From NCBI RefSeq assembly GCF_025961835.1, contig NZ_JAOQOK010000001.1, forward strand, positions 248,001-312,000: a stretch of 64,000 bases of DNA. Direction: 5' to 3'. Below are positions 55,185 to 64,000 of the stretch, piece by piece (the first letter of the stretch is position 1; the number at the start of each line of letters is the position of its first letter). This stretch comes from Sphingobium sp. B2D3C (GTDB taxonomy: Bacteria; Pseudomonadota; Alphaproteobacteria; Sphingomonadales; Sphingomonadaceae). The notes below the pieces were generated by a model. That model saw only the letters and a program-made list of their open reading frames with translations, ran no database searches and was not told the origin of the DNA. Position numbers and translations under genes: made by a program.

Positions 55185-55358
55185 ACGGCGGGCGGCGCGA
55201 TGTGCCCTTGCTGGCGCCGGTGGAGCCGCCCGTCGCTTGCGCCCGCGCGCGCCCTCGCGTAGGGGCGGGCGCTGATTTCCTGTTCGTCTGCGCAGGGCAG
55301 CCAGGGGCGGACGCCGCGCCTCGCCCGATGCGGACGCCATAGCGATTGCCGGAAGCCC

Positions 55359-58300
55359 ATGACTGACCAGCCAAGCCAGAAGAGCGAAGACTTCAAGAGC
55401 ACCGTCTTCCTGCCGCAGACCGACTTTCCGATGAAGGCCGGTCTCGCCCAGAAGGAGCCGGGCATCCTCGCGCGCTGGCAGGCGCAGGATCTTTACGGCA
55501 AGCTGCGCGCGGAGCGGAAGGGCCGCACCCGCTTCATCCTCCATGATGGCCCGCCTTATGCGAATGGGGACATTCACATGGGCCATGCGATGAACAAGGT
55601 GTTGAAGGATATCATCGTGCGCAGCCAGAGCCTGCTCGGCAAGGATGCGCCCTATGTGCCCGGCTGGGATTGCCACGGTCTCCCCATCGAGTGGAAGATC
55701 GAGGAGGAATATCGCAAGAAGAAGCTGAACAAGGACGAGGTTCCCCCGCAGGAATTCCGCGCCCAGTGCCGCGCTTATGCGGACAAGTGGGTGGGCGTGC
55801 AGAAGGAGCAGTTCAAGCGCCTCGGCATCATGGGCGATTGGGAAGACCCCTATCTCACCATGAAGTTCGAGGCCGAGGCGGCGATTGTCGGCGAGCTTTT
55901 GAAGTTCGCCGAGAGCGGCCAGCTCTATCGCGGCGCCAAGCCGGTGATGTGGTCCCCGGTCGAAAAGACCGCGCTGGCCGAGGCGGAGGTGGAATATGAG
56001 GATGTCACCTCGACGCAGATCGATCTGGCGTTCGAGATTGTCGAGGCGCCGAATGCGCCCGATCTGGTCGGCGCGCATGCGGTGATCTGGACCACGACTC
56101 CGTGGACGATCCCTGTGAACCAGGCGATCGCTTATGGGGAGGATATTGAGTACTCGATGCTCCACATAAACCGGGTCGATCCTGTGCTCGGATCACATTG
56201 GGGCCGCGTTTCCCATCTTCTTGTTGCGACGCTTTTGATCGAGCAGGTCGCGGCACGGATCGGCTTGACCTCCCACGATATTGTCTGGAGCGGAAAAGGC
56301 TCGCAGCTCGCCGGCGCCATCGCGCGCCACCCGATGGCCAATCTCCTTCGTCATCCCCGCGAAAGCGGGGATCCCGCTTCTTCTTCAACCGGCGCCGAAG
56401 GCAGCTGGACCCCGGATCAAGTCCGGGGTGACGGGGGTGCTGGAAGTGGCAAGATCGGTTTCTTCGACCGTCCCCGCCCGTTCATTGCCGCCGATCATGT
56501 TACCACCGATGCCGGCACCGGCCTCGTTCACATGGCGCCTGATCATGGCGAGGAAGATTTCGTTGCCTGCAAGGCGGTCGGCATCGATCCCGTGTTCGCC
56601 GTCACCGATGATGGCCGCTACCGTGACGACTGGGCGTGGCTCGGTGGGCAGGGCAGTGTCATCAATACGAAGTTCAACGGTCCCGATGGCCCCATCCTGA
56701 CCGATCTGCGCGAGGCCGGGGCGCTGCTGTCCGCCGGTGATTTCCAGCATAGCTACCCGCATAGCTGGCGCTCCAAGGCGCGGATCATCTATCGCTGCAC
56801 GCCGCAGTGGTTCATTCCGATGGACAAGGCGAGCACAACGTCCGACGTCGAGATCGCGCCGCTCGCTGGCATTGGTGCGGGCATCGCGCTGGGCGTCAAC
56901 GCCGCTGCGCCGCTCAGCAACGGCCCGACGCTGCGCGAAGTGGCGCTCGATGCCATCGAGGCGACGCGCTGGGTGCCGGCCCGCTCACGCAACCGCATCC
57001 ACGCCATGGTCAGCGACCGCCCGGACTGGGTGATCTCGCGCCAGCGCGCCTGGGGCGTGCCCATTGCGCTCTATGTGAACCGCCAGACCGGCCAGTATCT
57101 CAACGATCCCGCCGTCAATGCCCGCATTGTCGAGGCGTTCAAGCAGGGCGGGGCGGATGCCTGGTTCGGCGCGGATCATCAGGCGCTGCTCGGCCCGGAC
57201 TATGCGCTGGCGGACTATGAGGTCGTGAACGACATTCTCGACGTGTGGTTCGACAGCGGCTCGACTCACGCCTTCGTGGTCGAGGCGCGCTATGGCGAGG
57301 GTGCCCGCGCCGACCTGTATCTCGAAGGCTCGGACCAGCATCGCGGCTGGTTCCAGTCCTCGCTGCTGGAGAGCTGCGGCACACGTGGTCATGCGCCTTA
57401 TGGCGCGGTGCTCACCCACGGCTTCGCGCTGGACGGGCAGGGCCGCAAGATGTCCAAGAGCCTGGGCAACACGGTCGATCCGCTCAAGGTGATGGACGAG
57501 AGCGGCGCGGACATCTTGCGCATGTGGGCGGCCTCCACCGATTATTTTGACGATGTGCGCATCGGCAAGGAAGTGCTGGCTGGTGCATCCGATGCCTATC
57601 GCAAGCTGCGCAACACCTTCCGCTATCTGCTGGGCGCTCTCGCCGGCTTCGAGGCGGCGGATCGGGTGGCGGTCTCCGCCATGCCGGAGCTGGAGCGCTA
57701 CATGCTCCATCGCCTCGCCGAGCTGGATGCGGAGCTGCGCGCGGTGGTCGACAAGGGCGAGGAACGGGACATCTGGCTGGAGTTCGGCCGCTACACCCGC
57801 GCGCTCAACGACTTCGCCAACAACGATCTCTCGGCCTTCTTCTTCGATATCCGCAAGGATTGCCTCTATTGCGATGTGAACCCGGCGACGGGCGCGGAGA
57901 CGGACAAGCGCCGCGCTTATCGCACCGTGCTGGACCATCTCTTCCACGCGCTGGTGCGCTATGCCGCGCCGATCATCCCCTTCACCGCCGAGGAAGTCTG
58001 GCAGGCGCGCTATCCAAGCGAGGATGGCTCGGTGCATCTGCTCGAATGGCCCGAGGTGGATCGGCTCTGGCGCGATCCGTCGCTCGGCGTGCGCTGGGCG
58101 GCAATCCGTTCATCGCGCGATCAGGTGAACGAAGCCATTGAGCCGCTGCGGCGCGAGAAGGTCGTGCGCTCCAGCCTCGCGGCGGATGTGCGGATGGCCG
58201 ATGTGCCCGAGGACGTGGATTTTGCGGAGATGTGCATCGTGGCCAGCGTGACGCAGGATGCCGATCTGGCCGCCCCGGCGATCACCGCGACGGACAAGCA

Positions 58301-58385
58301 CAAATGCGGCCGCTGCTGGCGCCATCTGCCCGAGGTGGACGCGGATGGCGACCTGTGCGGGCGTTGCGCGGAGGTGCTGGCATGA
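55359..58385 (+). CDS. ileS: isoleucyl-tRNA synthetase with a captured repeat
   Basis: It charges tRNA-Ile. The protein is 1008 residues, longer than the 930-970 usual in alphaproteobacteria. Class I motifs are HMGH (73-76, in GDIHMGHAMNK) and KMSKS (697-701). The CP1 editing domain is present (TTTPWTIPVNQ; the TDAGTGLVHMAPDHGEEDF stretch). The C-terminal zinc site CGRCW and CGRC is intact. Residues about 331-359 are encoded by a palindromic repeat element (56349-56434) and break up the editing domain just before the FFDRPRPF strand. ATGA overlap with lspA. Confidence 0.95.
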   Translation: MTDQPSQKSEDFKSTVFLPQTDFPMKAGLAQKEPGILARWQAQDLYGKLRAERKGRTRFILHDGPPYANGDIHMGHAMNKVLKDIIVRSQSLLGKDAPYVPGWDCHGLPIEWKIEEEYRKKKLNKDEVPPQEFRAQCRAYADKWVGVQKEQFKRLGIMGDWEDPYLTMKFEAEAAIVGELLKFAESGQLYRGAKPVMWSPVEKTALAEAEVEYEDVTSTQIDLAFEIVEAPNAPDLVGAHAVIWTTTPWTIPVNQAIAYGEDIEYSMLHINRVDPVLGSHWGRVSHLLVATLLIEQVAARIGLTSHDIVWSGKGSQLAGAIARHPMANLLRHPRESGDPASSSTGAEGSWTPDQVRGDGGAGSGKIGFFDRPRPFIAADHVTTDAGTGLVHMAPDHGEEDFVACKAVGIDPVFAVTDDGRYRDDWAWLGGQGSVINTKFNGPDGPILTDLREAGALLSAGDFQHSYPHSWRSKARIIYRCTPQWFIPMDKASTTSDVEIAPLAGIGAGIALGVNAAAPLSNGPTLREVALDAIEATRWVPARSRNRIHAMVSDRPDWVISRQRAWGVPIALYVNRQTGQYLNDPAVNARIVEAFKQGGADAWFGADHQALLGPDYALADYEVVNDILDVWFDSGSTHAFVVEARYGEGARADLYLEGSDQHRGWFQSSLLESCGTRGHAPYGAVLTHGFALDGQGRKMSKSLGNTVDPLKVMDESGADILRMWAASTDYFDDVRIGKEVLAGASDAYRKLRNTFRYLLGALAGFEAADRVAVSAMPELERYMLHRLAELDAELRAVVDKGEERDIWLEFGRYTRALNDFANNDLSAFFFDIRKDCLYCDVNPATGAETDKRRAYRTVLDHLFHALVRYAAPIIPFTAEEVWQARYPSEDGSVHLLEWPEVDRLWRDPSLGVRWAAIRSSRDQVNEAIEPLRREKVVRSSLAADVRMADVPEDVDFAEMCIVASVTQDADLAAPAITATDKHKCGRCWRHLPEVDADGDLCGRCAEVLA
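56349..56434. repeat. palindromic repeat element inside ileS
   Basis: Left arm CGTCATCCCCGCGAAAGCGG and right arm CCCCGGATCAAGTCCGGGG/TGACGG are those of sphingomonad intergenic repeats; the right arm matches the elements at 20814-20898 and 32254-32361, and the left resembles 29137-29213. Here the element is translated in frame (RHPRESGDP ... PDQVRGDGG) within the synthetase gene. Similar in principle to the protein-inserted palindromic elements of Rickettsia. Confidence 0.75.
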
Positions 58386-58900
58386 CCGCGGCGCTTGCCG
58401 GGGCTTGGCGCAAGGCGGCGGTGGCGCTTGCGCTCGGGGTCACGGCGCTCGACCAGCTCGTCAAATTTTTCGTCACGCAGGTGCTGGAACTGCACGAGCG
58501 CGGCCTTGTCGGCATCGAGCTGATTCCGTTCTTCAAGCTGACCTATGCCGAGAATCGCGGCATTTCGATGGGCTTTTTCCACGCCGAGACGGATGTGATG
58601 CGCTGGGCGCTGGTCGCCATGACCATAGCTGTCTCCGCCTTCGTGCTCTGGTGGATCTGGCGCGAGAAGGAGCGCGACGATGCGCTGGCGCTCGGCCTGG
58701 TGCTGGGCGGCGCCATCGGCAACATCATCGACCGGGTGCGCCTGGGCTACGTCATCGACTATGCCGATTTCCACATTGGCGAATGGCGGCCGTTCCTCAT
58801 TTTCAACCTTGCCGATGCCGCAATCAGTATCGGCGTCGTCATCCTGCTTGCACGCGCGCTGCTGCTGCGCGAAAAGACCGCAGCGAAGGAGTCCCGTTAA
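58382..58900 (+). CDS. lspA: lipoprotein signal peptidase (signal peptidase II)
   Basis: The protein is 172 residues with four membrane helices. The catalytic Asp pair is in GNIIDRVRLGYVIDYADFH and FNLADAAISIG. TYAENRGISMGFF is the first conserved block. It cleaves prolipoprotein signal peptides in the inner membrane. The ATGA overlap with ileS keeps the usual ileS-lspA pair; the DUF3035 lipoprotein follows one base after its stop. Confidence 0.95.
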   Translation: MTAALAGAWRKAAVALALGVTALDQLVKFFVTQVLELHERGLVGIELIPFFKLTYAENRGISMGFFHAETDVMRWALVAMTIAVSAFVLWWIWREKERDDALALGLVLGGAIGNIIDRVRLGYVIDYADFHIGEWRPFLIFNLADAAISIGVVILLARALLLREKTAAKESR

Positions 58901-58901
58901 C

Positions 58902-59318
58902 ATGCGTCTGTCTTATCGTCTTCCGGTTGTGCTCGCCGGCCTGACCCTGCTGTCCGCCTGCGGAGGCACGAGCCTGTTCAACCGTGACCGGCCGGACGAA
59001 ATGGCTGTTTCTCGCCAGCCGCCGCTGGTCATTCCGCCGGACTTCTCGCTCTCGCCCCCGGCGCCCGGTACAGCGGCCAGCCAGCAGAATCTCAACCAGC
59101 AGGCGCTCGAGGCGATGTTCGGCGGTACCGCTGCGCGCAGCGGCGCTGAGACCTCGGCGCTGCGCGAAGCCGGCCGCTCGCTGGCCGAGGTCGGCATCCG
59201 CTCGGTCGTTGGCGACCCGAAGACGGAAGTGCTCGAAAAGGGCCGTGTGACGCAGGACATCATTGCCGCGCCCGAGGGTGACGGCCAGTTCGCGCGCGTG
59301 GTTGCGTCTGCGCAATAA
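58902..59318 (+). CDS. DUF3035 lipoprotein
   Basis: The protein is 138 residues with a lipobox (LLSACGG). The DUF3035 pattern is visible: PDEMAVSRQPPLVIPPDFSL, SLAEVGIRSVVGDPKTEVL. An outer-membrane-associated lipoprotein of unknown role, often found after lspA in alphaproteobacteria. AAGGAG precedes the ATG by 10 bases, and it is in the ileS-lspA transcript. Confidence 0.85.
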   Translation: MRLSYRLPVVLAGLTLLSACGGTSLFNRDRPDEMAVSRQPPLVIPPDFSLSPPAPGTAASQQNLNQQALEAMFGGTAARSGAETSALREAGRSLAEVGIRSVVGDPKTEVLEKGRVTQDIIAAPEGDGQFARVVASAQ

Positions 59319-59417
59319 GGCGCAGCTTATCAGCATGAGTGACGGCGCCGCCCCGAAGGGCAGCGCTGCAACCTTTCCCCTCAGCGGCTCGTTGAGCGGA
59401 GGAAAGGAGAGTCACTC

Positions 59418-59891
59418 ATGTCTCACGATATCAAGGATGATTTCTGGAAGGCGCTGGCCGCCAGCCCTGTGCTGATGGTCCGCCGCAATGGCAGCGACGA
59501 GCACGCGCTGCCCATGCATGCCTGCCTGGATAAGGATCTCGGCCCGGCTTATGGCGGTGCGGTCTGGTTCTTTACCGAGCGCGACAATCGCCTTGCGTCC
59601 GGCGGGCCGGCCATGGCGCAGTTCATGTCCAAGGGGCATGATGTGTTCGCCTGCGTTTCAGGTGAGCTTGTCGAGGAAACCGATGAGGGATTGATCGACC
59701 GCTTCTGGAGCAATCCGGTCGAAGCGTGGTTCGACGGGCGCGACGACCCCAAGCTGCTGGTGCTGCGGATGGACCTTGGCGACATTGAGATCTGGACGGC
59801 CGATCTTGGCATCAAGGGCCGTCTCAAGCTGCTGACGGGCAGCCGCATCGATCCGCAGGAAGCCGGCGATCACGCGCAGATGCCGGTTTGA
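59418..59891 (+). CDS. pyridoxamine 5'-phosphate oxidase-like (general stress) protein
   Basis: The protein is 157 residues with a flavin-binding split barrel. The pattern DDFWKALAASPVLMVRRNGS, PMHACLD, AVWFFTERDNRLASGGPAMAQ and FWSNPVEAWFDGRDDPKLLVL matches the stress-protein-26-like branch of the PNPOx family. Probably binds FMN; substrate unknown. A GGAGGAAAGGAGAG stretch just before the ATG gives a strong ribosome site. Confidence 0.87.
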   Translation: MSHDIKDDFWKALAASPVLMVRRNGSDEHALPMHACLDKDLGPAYGGAVWFFTERDNRLASGGPAMAQFMSKGHDVFACVSGELVEETDEGLIDRFWSNPVEAWFDGRDDPKLLVLRMDLGDIEIWTADLGIKGRLKLLTGSRIDPQEAGDHAQMPV

Positions 59892-59900
59892 TCGGTCGGA

Positions 59901-60707
59901 TCAATCCCGCGCGGTCAGGCGCTTGGCGAGCGCCATGGCCGCTGCGGGATTGCGCTCTTTCGCACCGGAAATGAAGTAGGCGAAGACATCGCGGGACTGC
60001 GCGGGCGCGTTGTCTGGCGAGACATAGGTCAGTGCTTCTGGCGCCTGTCCGGCCGCCCATGATTGGGCGATCGCAGCCCATTGATCGAGATCGGCGGCTG
60101 CGTAGCCGGTCTCGACCTGTTCCTCACTCTTCATCAGGCGCGCATAGACAAAATCGGCGGTCAGATCGGCGATCTGCGGGTGCTCGTCATGGTCCGCGAT
60201 CACGATGGCGACGCCATGTTGCCGGGCGAGGGCGACGAACTCGGGACACGCAAAGCTTTGATGACGCACCTCGACGGCGTGGCGGGTGCGAACGCCATCG
60301 ATCTTATTCGGCAGCATGGCGAAAAAGGTGGCCATGTCGTCGGCATCGAACTGACGGGTCGGGCGGAACTGCCAGAGGGTCGGCCCGAGCTTGTCGCCCA
60401 GCTCGGACAGGCCCGAATTCAGGAATTTGCCAATCGATTCGCCAGCCTCGGCGAGCTTCTTCTTCGCCACGCAATATTGCAGCGCCTTGACCGCATAGAC
60501 GAACCCATCCGGCGCCGCGTCGCGCCATTTGGCGAAGGTCGCCGGCGACTGGGTGCGGTAGAAGGTGCCGTTGATCTCGATTGTCGCGAGATGGTTGACG
60601 GCGTAGTCCAGTTCCTTCGCCTTGGGCAGATCGGCCGGGTAGAAGGTGCCGCGCCACGGCTCATAGGTCCAGCCGCCGATCCCGGTGTGGATGGCGCCGG
60701 CGGTCAC
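59901..60707 (-). CDS. DUF72 family protein
   Basis: The protein is 268 residues, a TIM-barrel-like DUF72 fold: [43 protein letters not shown] and [10 protein letters not shown] are its conserved segments. Function unknown; sometimes linked to nucleic-acid or sugar chemistry. Its ATG overlaps the dxs stop (ATGA), so the two are coupled. Confidence 0.85.
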   Translation of the reverse strand: MTAGAIHTGIGGWTYEPWRGTFYPADLPKAKELDYAVNHLATIEINGTFYRTQSPATFAKWRDAAPDGFVYAVKALQYCVAKKKLAEAGESIGKFLNSGLSELGDKLGPTLWQFRPTRQFDADDMATFFAMLPNKIDGVRTRHAVEVRHQSFACPEFVALARQHGVAIVIADHDEHPQIADLTADFVYARLMKSEEQVETGYAAADLDQWAAIAQSWAAGQAPEALTYVSPDNAPAQSRDVFAYFISGAKERNPAAAMALAKRLTARD

Positions 60708-62632
60708 GCCCGCGCTCCGGTCTCCTCGATGCCGGTGCTGTTATGGCGCAGCGCCGTCAGCACGGTCTCGACGATATGCGGCGCATTCAGCCGGGCGTCG
60801 TCATACTGTTTTTCCGGCTTGTCCTGATCCTGGAACACGTCCGGCAGGCGCAGGGTACGCAGCTTGAGGCCGGCGTCGATTAGGCCTTCGTCGCTCGCGA
60901 GCGTAAGCACATGCGCGCCGAAGCCGCCGATGCTGCCTTCCTCAACCGTCACCGCCACATCATGGGTGGTGAGCAGCTTGCGGATCAGCGCTTCATCCAG
61001 CGGCTTGGCAAAGCGCAAGTCGGCCACGGTGGTGGAGAGGCCGCGTGCGTCCAGCGCATCGGCGGCCTTGAGCGCTTCCTCCAGCCGCGTGCCGAGCGAG
61101 AGGATGGCGACGCGCTTGCCTTCGCGCACGATGCGGCCCTTGCCGATCTCCAGCCGCTCCGGCTTGGCGGGAAGGGGGATGCCGATGCCATTGCCGCGCG
61201 GGTAACGCAGCGCGATGGGGCTGCTGTCATGACAGGCGGCGGTGTGGACCATGTGGACCAGTTCGGCCTCGTCGGCAGCGGCCATCACTACCATGTTGGG
61301 CAGGGTGGCGAGATAGGTGATGTCGAAGCTGCCGGCATGAGTGCTGCCATCCGCACCGACCAGCCCGGCGCGGTCGATCGCGAAGCGGACCGGCAGGTTC
61401 TGGATCGCGACATCGTGCACCACCTGATCGTAGGCGCGCTGCAGGAAGGTCGAGTAGATCGCCGCGAACGGGCGCATCCCCTGCGCAGCGAGGCCGGCGG
61501 CAAAGGTCACGGCATGCTGCTCGGCGATGCCGACGTCGAAGCAGCGGTTCGGGAAGGTCTTCTGGAACTTGTCGAGCCCGGTGCCCGAGGGCATGGCGGC
61601 AGTGATCGCAATGATCTTTTCGTCGCGCTCGGCCTCGGCCATCAGTGCCTGAGCAAAGACATTGGTGTAGCTCGGCGGGCCGGCGGGGGCTTTGGCCTGC
61701 TCACCGGTGACGACGTTGAACTTCTGCACGCCGTGATATTTGTCCGCGGCCGCCTCGGCAGGGCCGTAGCCCTTGCCCTTTTGCGTGACGACATGGACGA
61801 GCACCGGCCCGTCCGCCATGTCGCGCACATTCTCCAGCACAGGGATCAACTGGTCGAGATTGTGGCCATCGATGGGGCCGACATAATAGAAGCCCAGTTC
61901 CTCGAAGAGCGTGCCGCCCATCGCCATACCGCGGGCGAACTCGTCCGTCTTGCGGGCGGCCTGATGGAGCGGGCGGGGCAGCTTGCGCGCCAGCTTGCGC
62001 AGCGCTTCGCGCACCGAGAGGAACTCGCGGCTGGAGACGATCCGCGCCAGATAGGCCGAGAGACCGCCCACCGGCGGCGCGATGGACATGTCATTATCGT
62101 TGAGGATGACGACGAGCCGGTTGCCGGCCTCGCGCGCGTTGTTCATCGCCTCATAGGCCATGCCGGCCGACATGGCGCCATCCCCGATGACCGCGATGCC
62201 CTTGCCGGGCTGGCCGCTCAGCTTGTTGGCGATGGCAAAGCCGAGCGCTGCGCTGATCGAGGTGGAGCTGTGCGCCGCCCCGAACGGATCATATTCGCTT
62301 TCCGTGCGCTTGGTGAAGCCGGACAGGCCTCCGCCCTGCCGCAGCGTGCGGATGCGGTCGCGCCGGTCGGTCAGGATCTTGTGCGGATAGCATTGATGCC
62401 CGACATCCCAGACCAGCTTGTCGTCCGGCGTGTTGAACACATAATGGATGGCAGTCGTCAGCTCGACGACACCGAGGCCGGAGCCTAGATGGCCGCCGGT
62501 CGTGCCGACGGCGGAAATCGTTTCTGTGCGCAACTCATCGGCCAACTGCCGCAGTTGTTCGGGGGCGAGCTTGCGAAGATCGGCGGGGGTGCGCACCTGA
62601 TCGAGCAGGGGCGTCTCGGGCTGGTCCATCAT
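60704..62632 (-). CDS. dxs: 1-deoxy-D-xylulose-5-phosphate synthase
   Basis: First enzyme of the MEP isoprenoid route, joining pyruvate and glyceraldehyde-3-phosphate (both products of the ED pathway). The protein is 642 residues. The TPP motif is [17 protein letters not shown] to [28 protein letters not shown] and the Tyr/Arg phosphate site (PRGNGIGI) are intact. Supplies carotenoid and quinone precursors, prominent in pigmented sphingomonads. The first two codons are both ATG, so the start is either 62632 or 62629. Confidence 0.95.
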   Translation of the reverse strand: MMDQPETPLLDQVRTPADLRKLAPEQLRQLADELRTETISAVGTTGGHLGSGLGVVELTTAIHYVFNTPDDKLVWDVGHQCYPHKILTDRRDRIRTLRQGGGLSGFTKRTESEYDPFGAAHSSTSISAALGFAIANKLSGQPGKGIAVIGDGAMSAGMAYEAMNNAREAGNRLVVILNDNDMSIAPPVGGLSAYLARIVSSREFLSVREALRKLARKLPRPLHQAARKTDEFARGMAMGGTLFEELGFYYVGPIDGHNLDQLIPVLENVRDMADGPVLVHVVTQKGKGYGPAEAAADKYHGVQKFNVVTGEQAKAPAGPPSYTNVFAQALMAEAERDEKIIAITAAMPSGTGLDKFQKTFPNRCFDVGIAEQHAVTFAAGLAAQGMRPFAAIYSTFLQRAYDQVVHDVAIQNLPVRFAIDRAGLVGADGSTHAGSFDITYLATLPNMVVMAAADEAELVHMVHTAACHDSSPIALRYPRGNGIGIPLPAKPERLEIGKGRIVREGKRVAILSLGTRLEEALKAADALDARGLSTTVADLRFAKPLDEALIRKLLTTHDVAVTVEEGSIGGFGAHVLTLASDEGLIDAGLKLRTLRLPDVFQDQDKPEKQYDDARLNAPHIVETVLTALRHNSTGIEETGARA

Positions 62633-62764
62633 CGGCTCTTATCTAGTGCGTTAACCGGCCATTGTCGAACGGTCATCCAACCTGGGATGATACGCTCATC
62701 GCATATCGCGGCAACTGGTCTAAGGGGCAGGGCGCTATGTCGCAGTGCCTGTGAGCGCCTCAGG

Positions 62765-63238
62765 TCAGGCGCATTTGGCGCAGGTGCCCAGCACTTCGAT
62801 AACGGGACGTTCGGTTGCGAACCCATCTTCTCCGGCAATGCGGCGGACTTCGCTGGTCAGCCTGTCATTGTCGATATGCGTGGCCTCGCCGCAGGCCTTG
62901 CAGACCAGGAAGATGCAGTCGTGCAGGCAGCCGGGATGGGCGTTGGCGATATAGGCATTGGCGCTTTCCACCCGCTGGGCGAGGTTGGTCGCCACGAACA
63001 GGTCGAGAATGCGATAGATGCTGTTGGGCGCGACGCGCTTCCCCCGCTTCTGCGAGACCTTGTCTGCGATGTCATAGGCAGAGGCCGGCTTTTCCTCGGC
63101 CGCGAGCACATCGAAAATGTCGCTGCGCATGTCCGTCCACTGCTCGCCCTTGGCTTCGAGCGTGGCGCGGGCCGCAGCGGAGAGCTTAATGCCCGTCGGC
63201 TCGGCATGGTTGTGAATATGATGGTCAGCGGTGGCCAT
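62765..63238 (-). CDS. Fur-family metalloregulator, Zur-like
   Basis: The protein is 157 residues. A His-rich N-terminal tail (DHHIHNH) precedes the winged HTH (RSDIFDVLAAEEKPASAYDI, RVAPNSIYRILDLF). Zinc-site Cys pairs are CKACGE and CAKC at the very C-terminus, plus HPGCLHDC. The motif set fits Fur/Zur repressors; the His-rich tail and lack of the Fur-type HHHDH box favour Zur, but Zur versus Fur is not settled by sequence alone. ATG 63238 is preferred to GTG 63244. Confidence 0.85.
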   Translation of the reverse strand: MATADHHIHNHAEPTGIKLSAAARATLEAKGEQWTDMRSDIFDVLAAEEKPASAYDIADKVSQKRGKRVAPNSIYRILDLFVATNLAQRVESANAYIANAHPGCLHDCIFLVCKACGEATHIDNDRLTSEVRRIAGEDGFATERPVIEVLGTCAKCA

Positions 63239-63244
63239 GCTCAC

Positions 63245-63694
63245 AATCTAAGCTCTGCTGGCCGACGCCACAAGCCTTGGCGAACGCGTGCGGCGCGCGA
63301 CGGAGGCTACGCGGATCGCCGCCCGGAATTTGCATGAAATCCGGCAGCATTGTCGAAAGCGTTTTTGTGAAAATTGACTTCATCCACTTATTGGCCGGCG
63401 ACATCTCCTTGTTTATCGGCGATTTTCGGACTGAAAAGATCTGCAAATCTCTGTTTTTGAAGCATAAATATAAATTCTGAAAATTGTGCCTAATTGGCAA
63501 CACTCCGTTCGATTGCGTTATCGATGATATTATCCGCTTGAGTTTGTCCCGGATCGTCGCCTAGCCTATTAGTTAGCTTACTACGAGAGTGTGCCGACAA
63601 GGGGGTGTCAGCGACCTGACGACCCAGAATCGGGCTCCGAAAAGTGGGCGGGAGTGCAGTCGTCGGGAGGCGGCTGAGAAAAGGGAGAGGAACT
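63245..63694. promoter_or_regulatory. A/T-rich leader and promoter region of the second TonB receptor
   Basis: A 450-base gap. Its middle (about 63330-63560) is far richer in A/T than the rest of the window. It contains TTGACT near 63372 and several A/T runs, but no ORF with a credible ribosome site and no clear operator palindrome. The last 60 bases include the receptor's GGGAGAGG. It probably carries promoters of both divergent genes. Confidence 0.35.
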
Positions 63695-64000
63695 ATGTCT
63701 GTAAAAATGGACTCGTTTTGCGTGCGCGCGGCATTGGCGTGCACGACGGCACTGACGGTTCTGTCCATGCCATCGGGCGCGATCGCGCAGCAGACCGATG
63801 GCGCTGACGAGCAATCCATCGTGGTCACCGGCTCGCGCATCGTTCGACGCGACTATGAAGCCAGCAGCCCGATCGTCACAGCGGGGCAGGAACTGCTCCA
63901 GAACAGCTCGACCGCCGCGCTTGAGACCAACCTGAACAAACTTCCCGCGTTTACGCCTGTGCAGACGCCGGCAATTGCCAGCGATATTCAGCCGACGGCA
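63695..64000 (+). CDS. TonB-dependent receptor, 3'-partial
   Basis: The first 102 codons are open to the window end. The signal peptide covers ALACTTALTVLSMPSGAIA with cleavage before QQTDG. The plug domain starts with the TonB-box-like VVTGSRI and follows with RRDYEASSPIVTAGQELLQ and TNLNKLPAFTPVQ, typical of the large receptors of sphingomonads and their peptide/glycan-type TonB receptors. GGGAGAGG ends 5 bases before the ATG. It has no stop in the window. Confidence 0.9.
   Translation, partial: MSVKMDSFCVRAALACTTALTVLSMPSGAIAQQTDGADEQSIVVTGSRIVRRDYEASSPIVTAGQELLQNSSTAALETNLNKLPAFTPVQTPAIASDIQPTA

Noticed and set aside
55153..55374. A 73-codon minus-strand frame before ileS
   Set aside because: Pro/Arg/Ala-rich, overlaps the ileS start, no usable Shine-Dalgarno; the EcfG promoter lies across its 3' end. 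Possibly a decayed gene, but unsupported.
56005..56460. Frameshift or assembly error in ileS
   Set aside because: The frame stays open through the repeat and resumes with correct editing-domain motifs, so an in-frame insertion is the simpler reading.
63277..63503. Short frames on both strands in the A/T-rich gap before the last TonB receptor
   Set aside because: No ribosome-binding sites and no recognisable protein features; the region looks regulatory.

Overview
The window looks like a chromosomal segment of a sphingomonad (Alphaproteobacteria, Sphingomonadaceae). Evidence for this is the high G+C content, TonB-dependent receptors, the compact Entner-Doudoroff operon zwf-edd-glk-eda, a class I PHA synthase with a phasin, many ATGA/TGATG start-stop overlaps, and families of palindromic intergenic repeats of the kind common in sphingomonads. 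Genus cannot be fixed from sequence reading alone. No tRNA, rRNA, CRISPR array, insertion sequence or prophage was seen.

Layout. 0-3.3 kb: a lipoprotein, a compact transcript-like region with an 18-codon ORF behind an exceptionally long Shine-Dalgarno match, and a minus-strand set of aminotransferase, DUF2721 and GNAT genes. 3.4-6.3 kb: PHA synthase and phasin (storage granules). 6.3-13.6 kb: clpS, ppc, an outer-membrane barrel, a cyclophilin, mgtE, and a ParD-like gene joined to a methionine aminopeptidase. 13.6-22.5 kb: palindromic repeats, an AstD-like dehydrogenase, SelO, a hydrolase/glycosyltransferase pair, a nitronate monooxygenase-like protein with DUF2093, a 2-hydroxyacid dehydrogenase and an SH3 protein. 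22.6-27.5 kb: zwf-edd-glk-eda on the minus strand. 27.8-34.6 kb: an AAHS-type MFS carrier, a divergent HxlR/azoreductase pair, gpmA, a dienelactone hydrolase-like gene, an M14 carboxypeptidase, a lipoprotein and rpmJ. 34.7-37.3 kb: a TetR/Rieske oxygenase pair, a GNAT and a diguanylate cyclase. 37.5-40.6 kb: purE-purK-folA and then ribF.

40.6-55.3 kb is the accessory part. ribF and ileS-lspA, which are neighbours in many proteobacteria, are here about 15 kb apart. The interval is dominated by a probable aromatic-acid catabolic cluster: a TonB receptor, a two-domain VOC (extradiol-type) dioxygenase, an FAD monooxygenase and an FAH-family hydrolase in one operon. A second operon holds an MBL-fold protein, a fumarylacetoacetase-like hydrolase, an ACMSD-like amidohydrolase and two MFS carriers. 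A TetR regulator gene lies between them. The promoter regions of the two operons carry the same inverted repeat, (A)ATTCC-N8-GGAAT(T), in nearly the same place relative to a candidate -35 hexamer, so the cluster reads as one regulon covering outer-membrane uptake, inner-membrane transport, ring hydroxylation, ring cleavage and C-C bond hydrolysis. The substrate cannot be deduced from sequence. This is the best candidate for an undescribed system here.

55.4-64 kb: ileS (with a palindromic repeat element apparently captured inside its coding sequence), lspA, a DUF3035 lipoprotein, a flavin-binding split-barrel protein, DUF72, dxs, a Fur/Zur-type regulator, and the start of a second TonB-dependent receptor cut by the window end. 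A good EcfG-type general-stress promoter lies upstream of two small envelope genes just before ileS.
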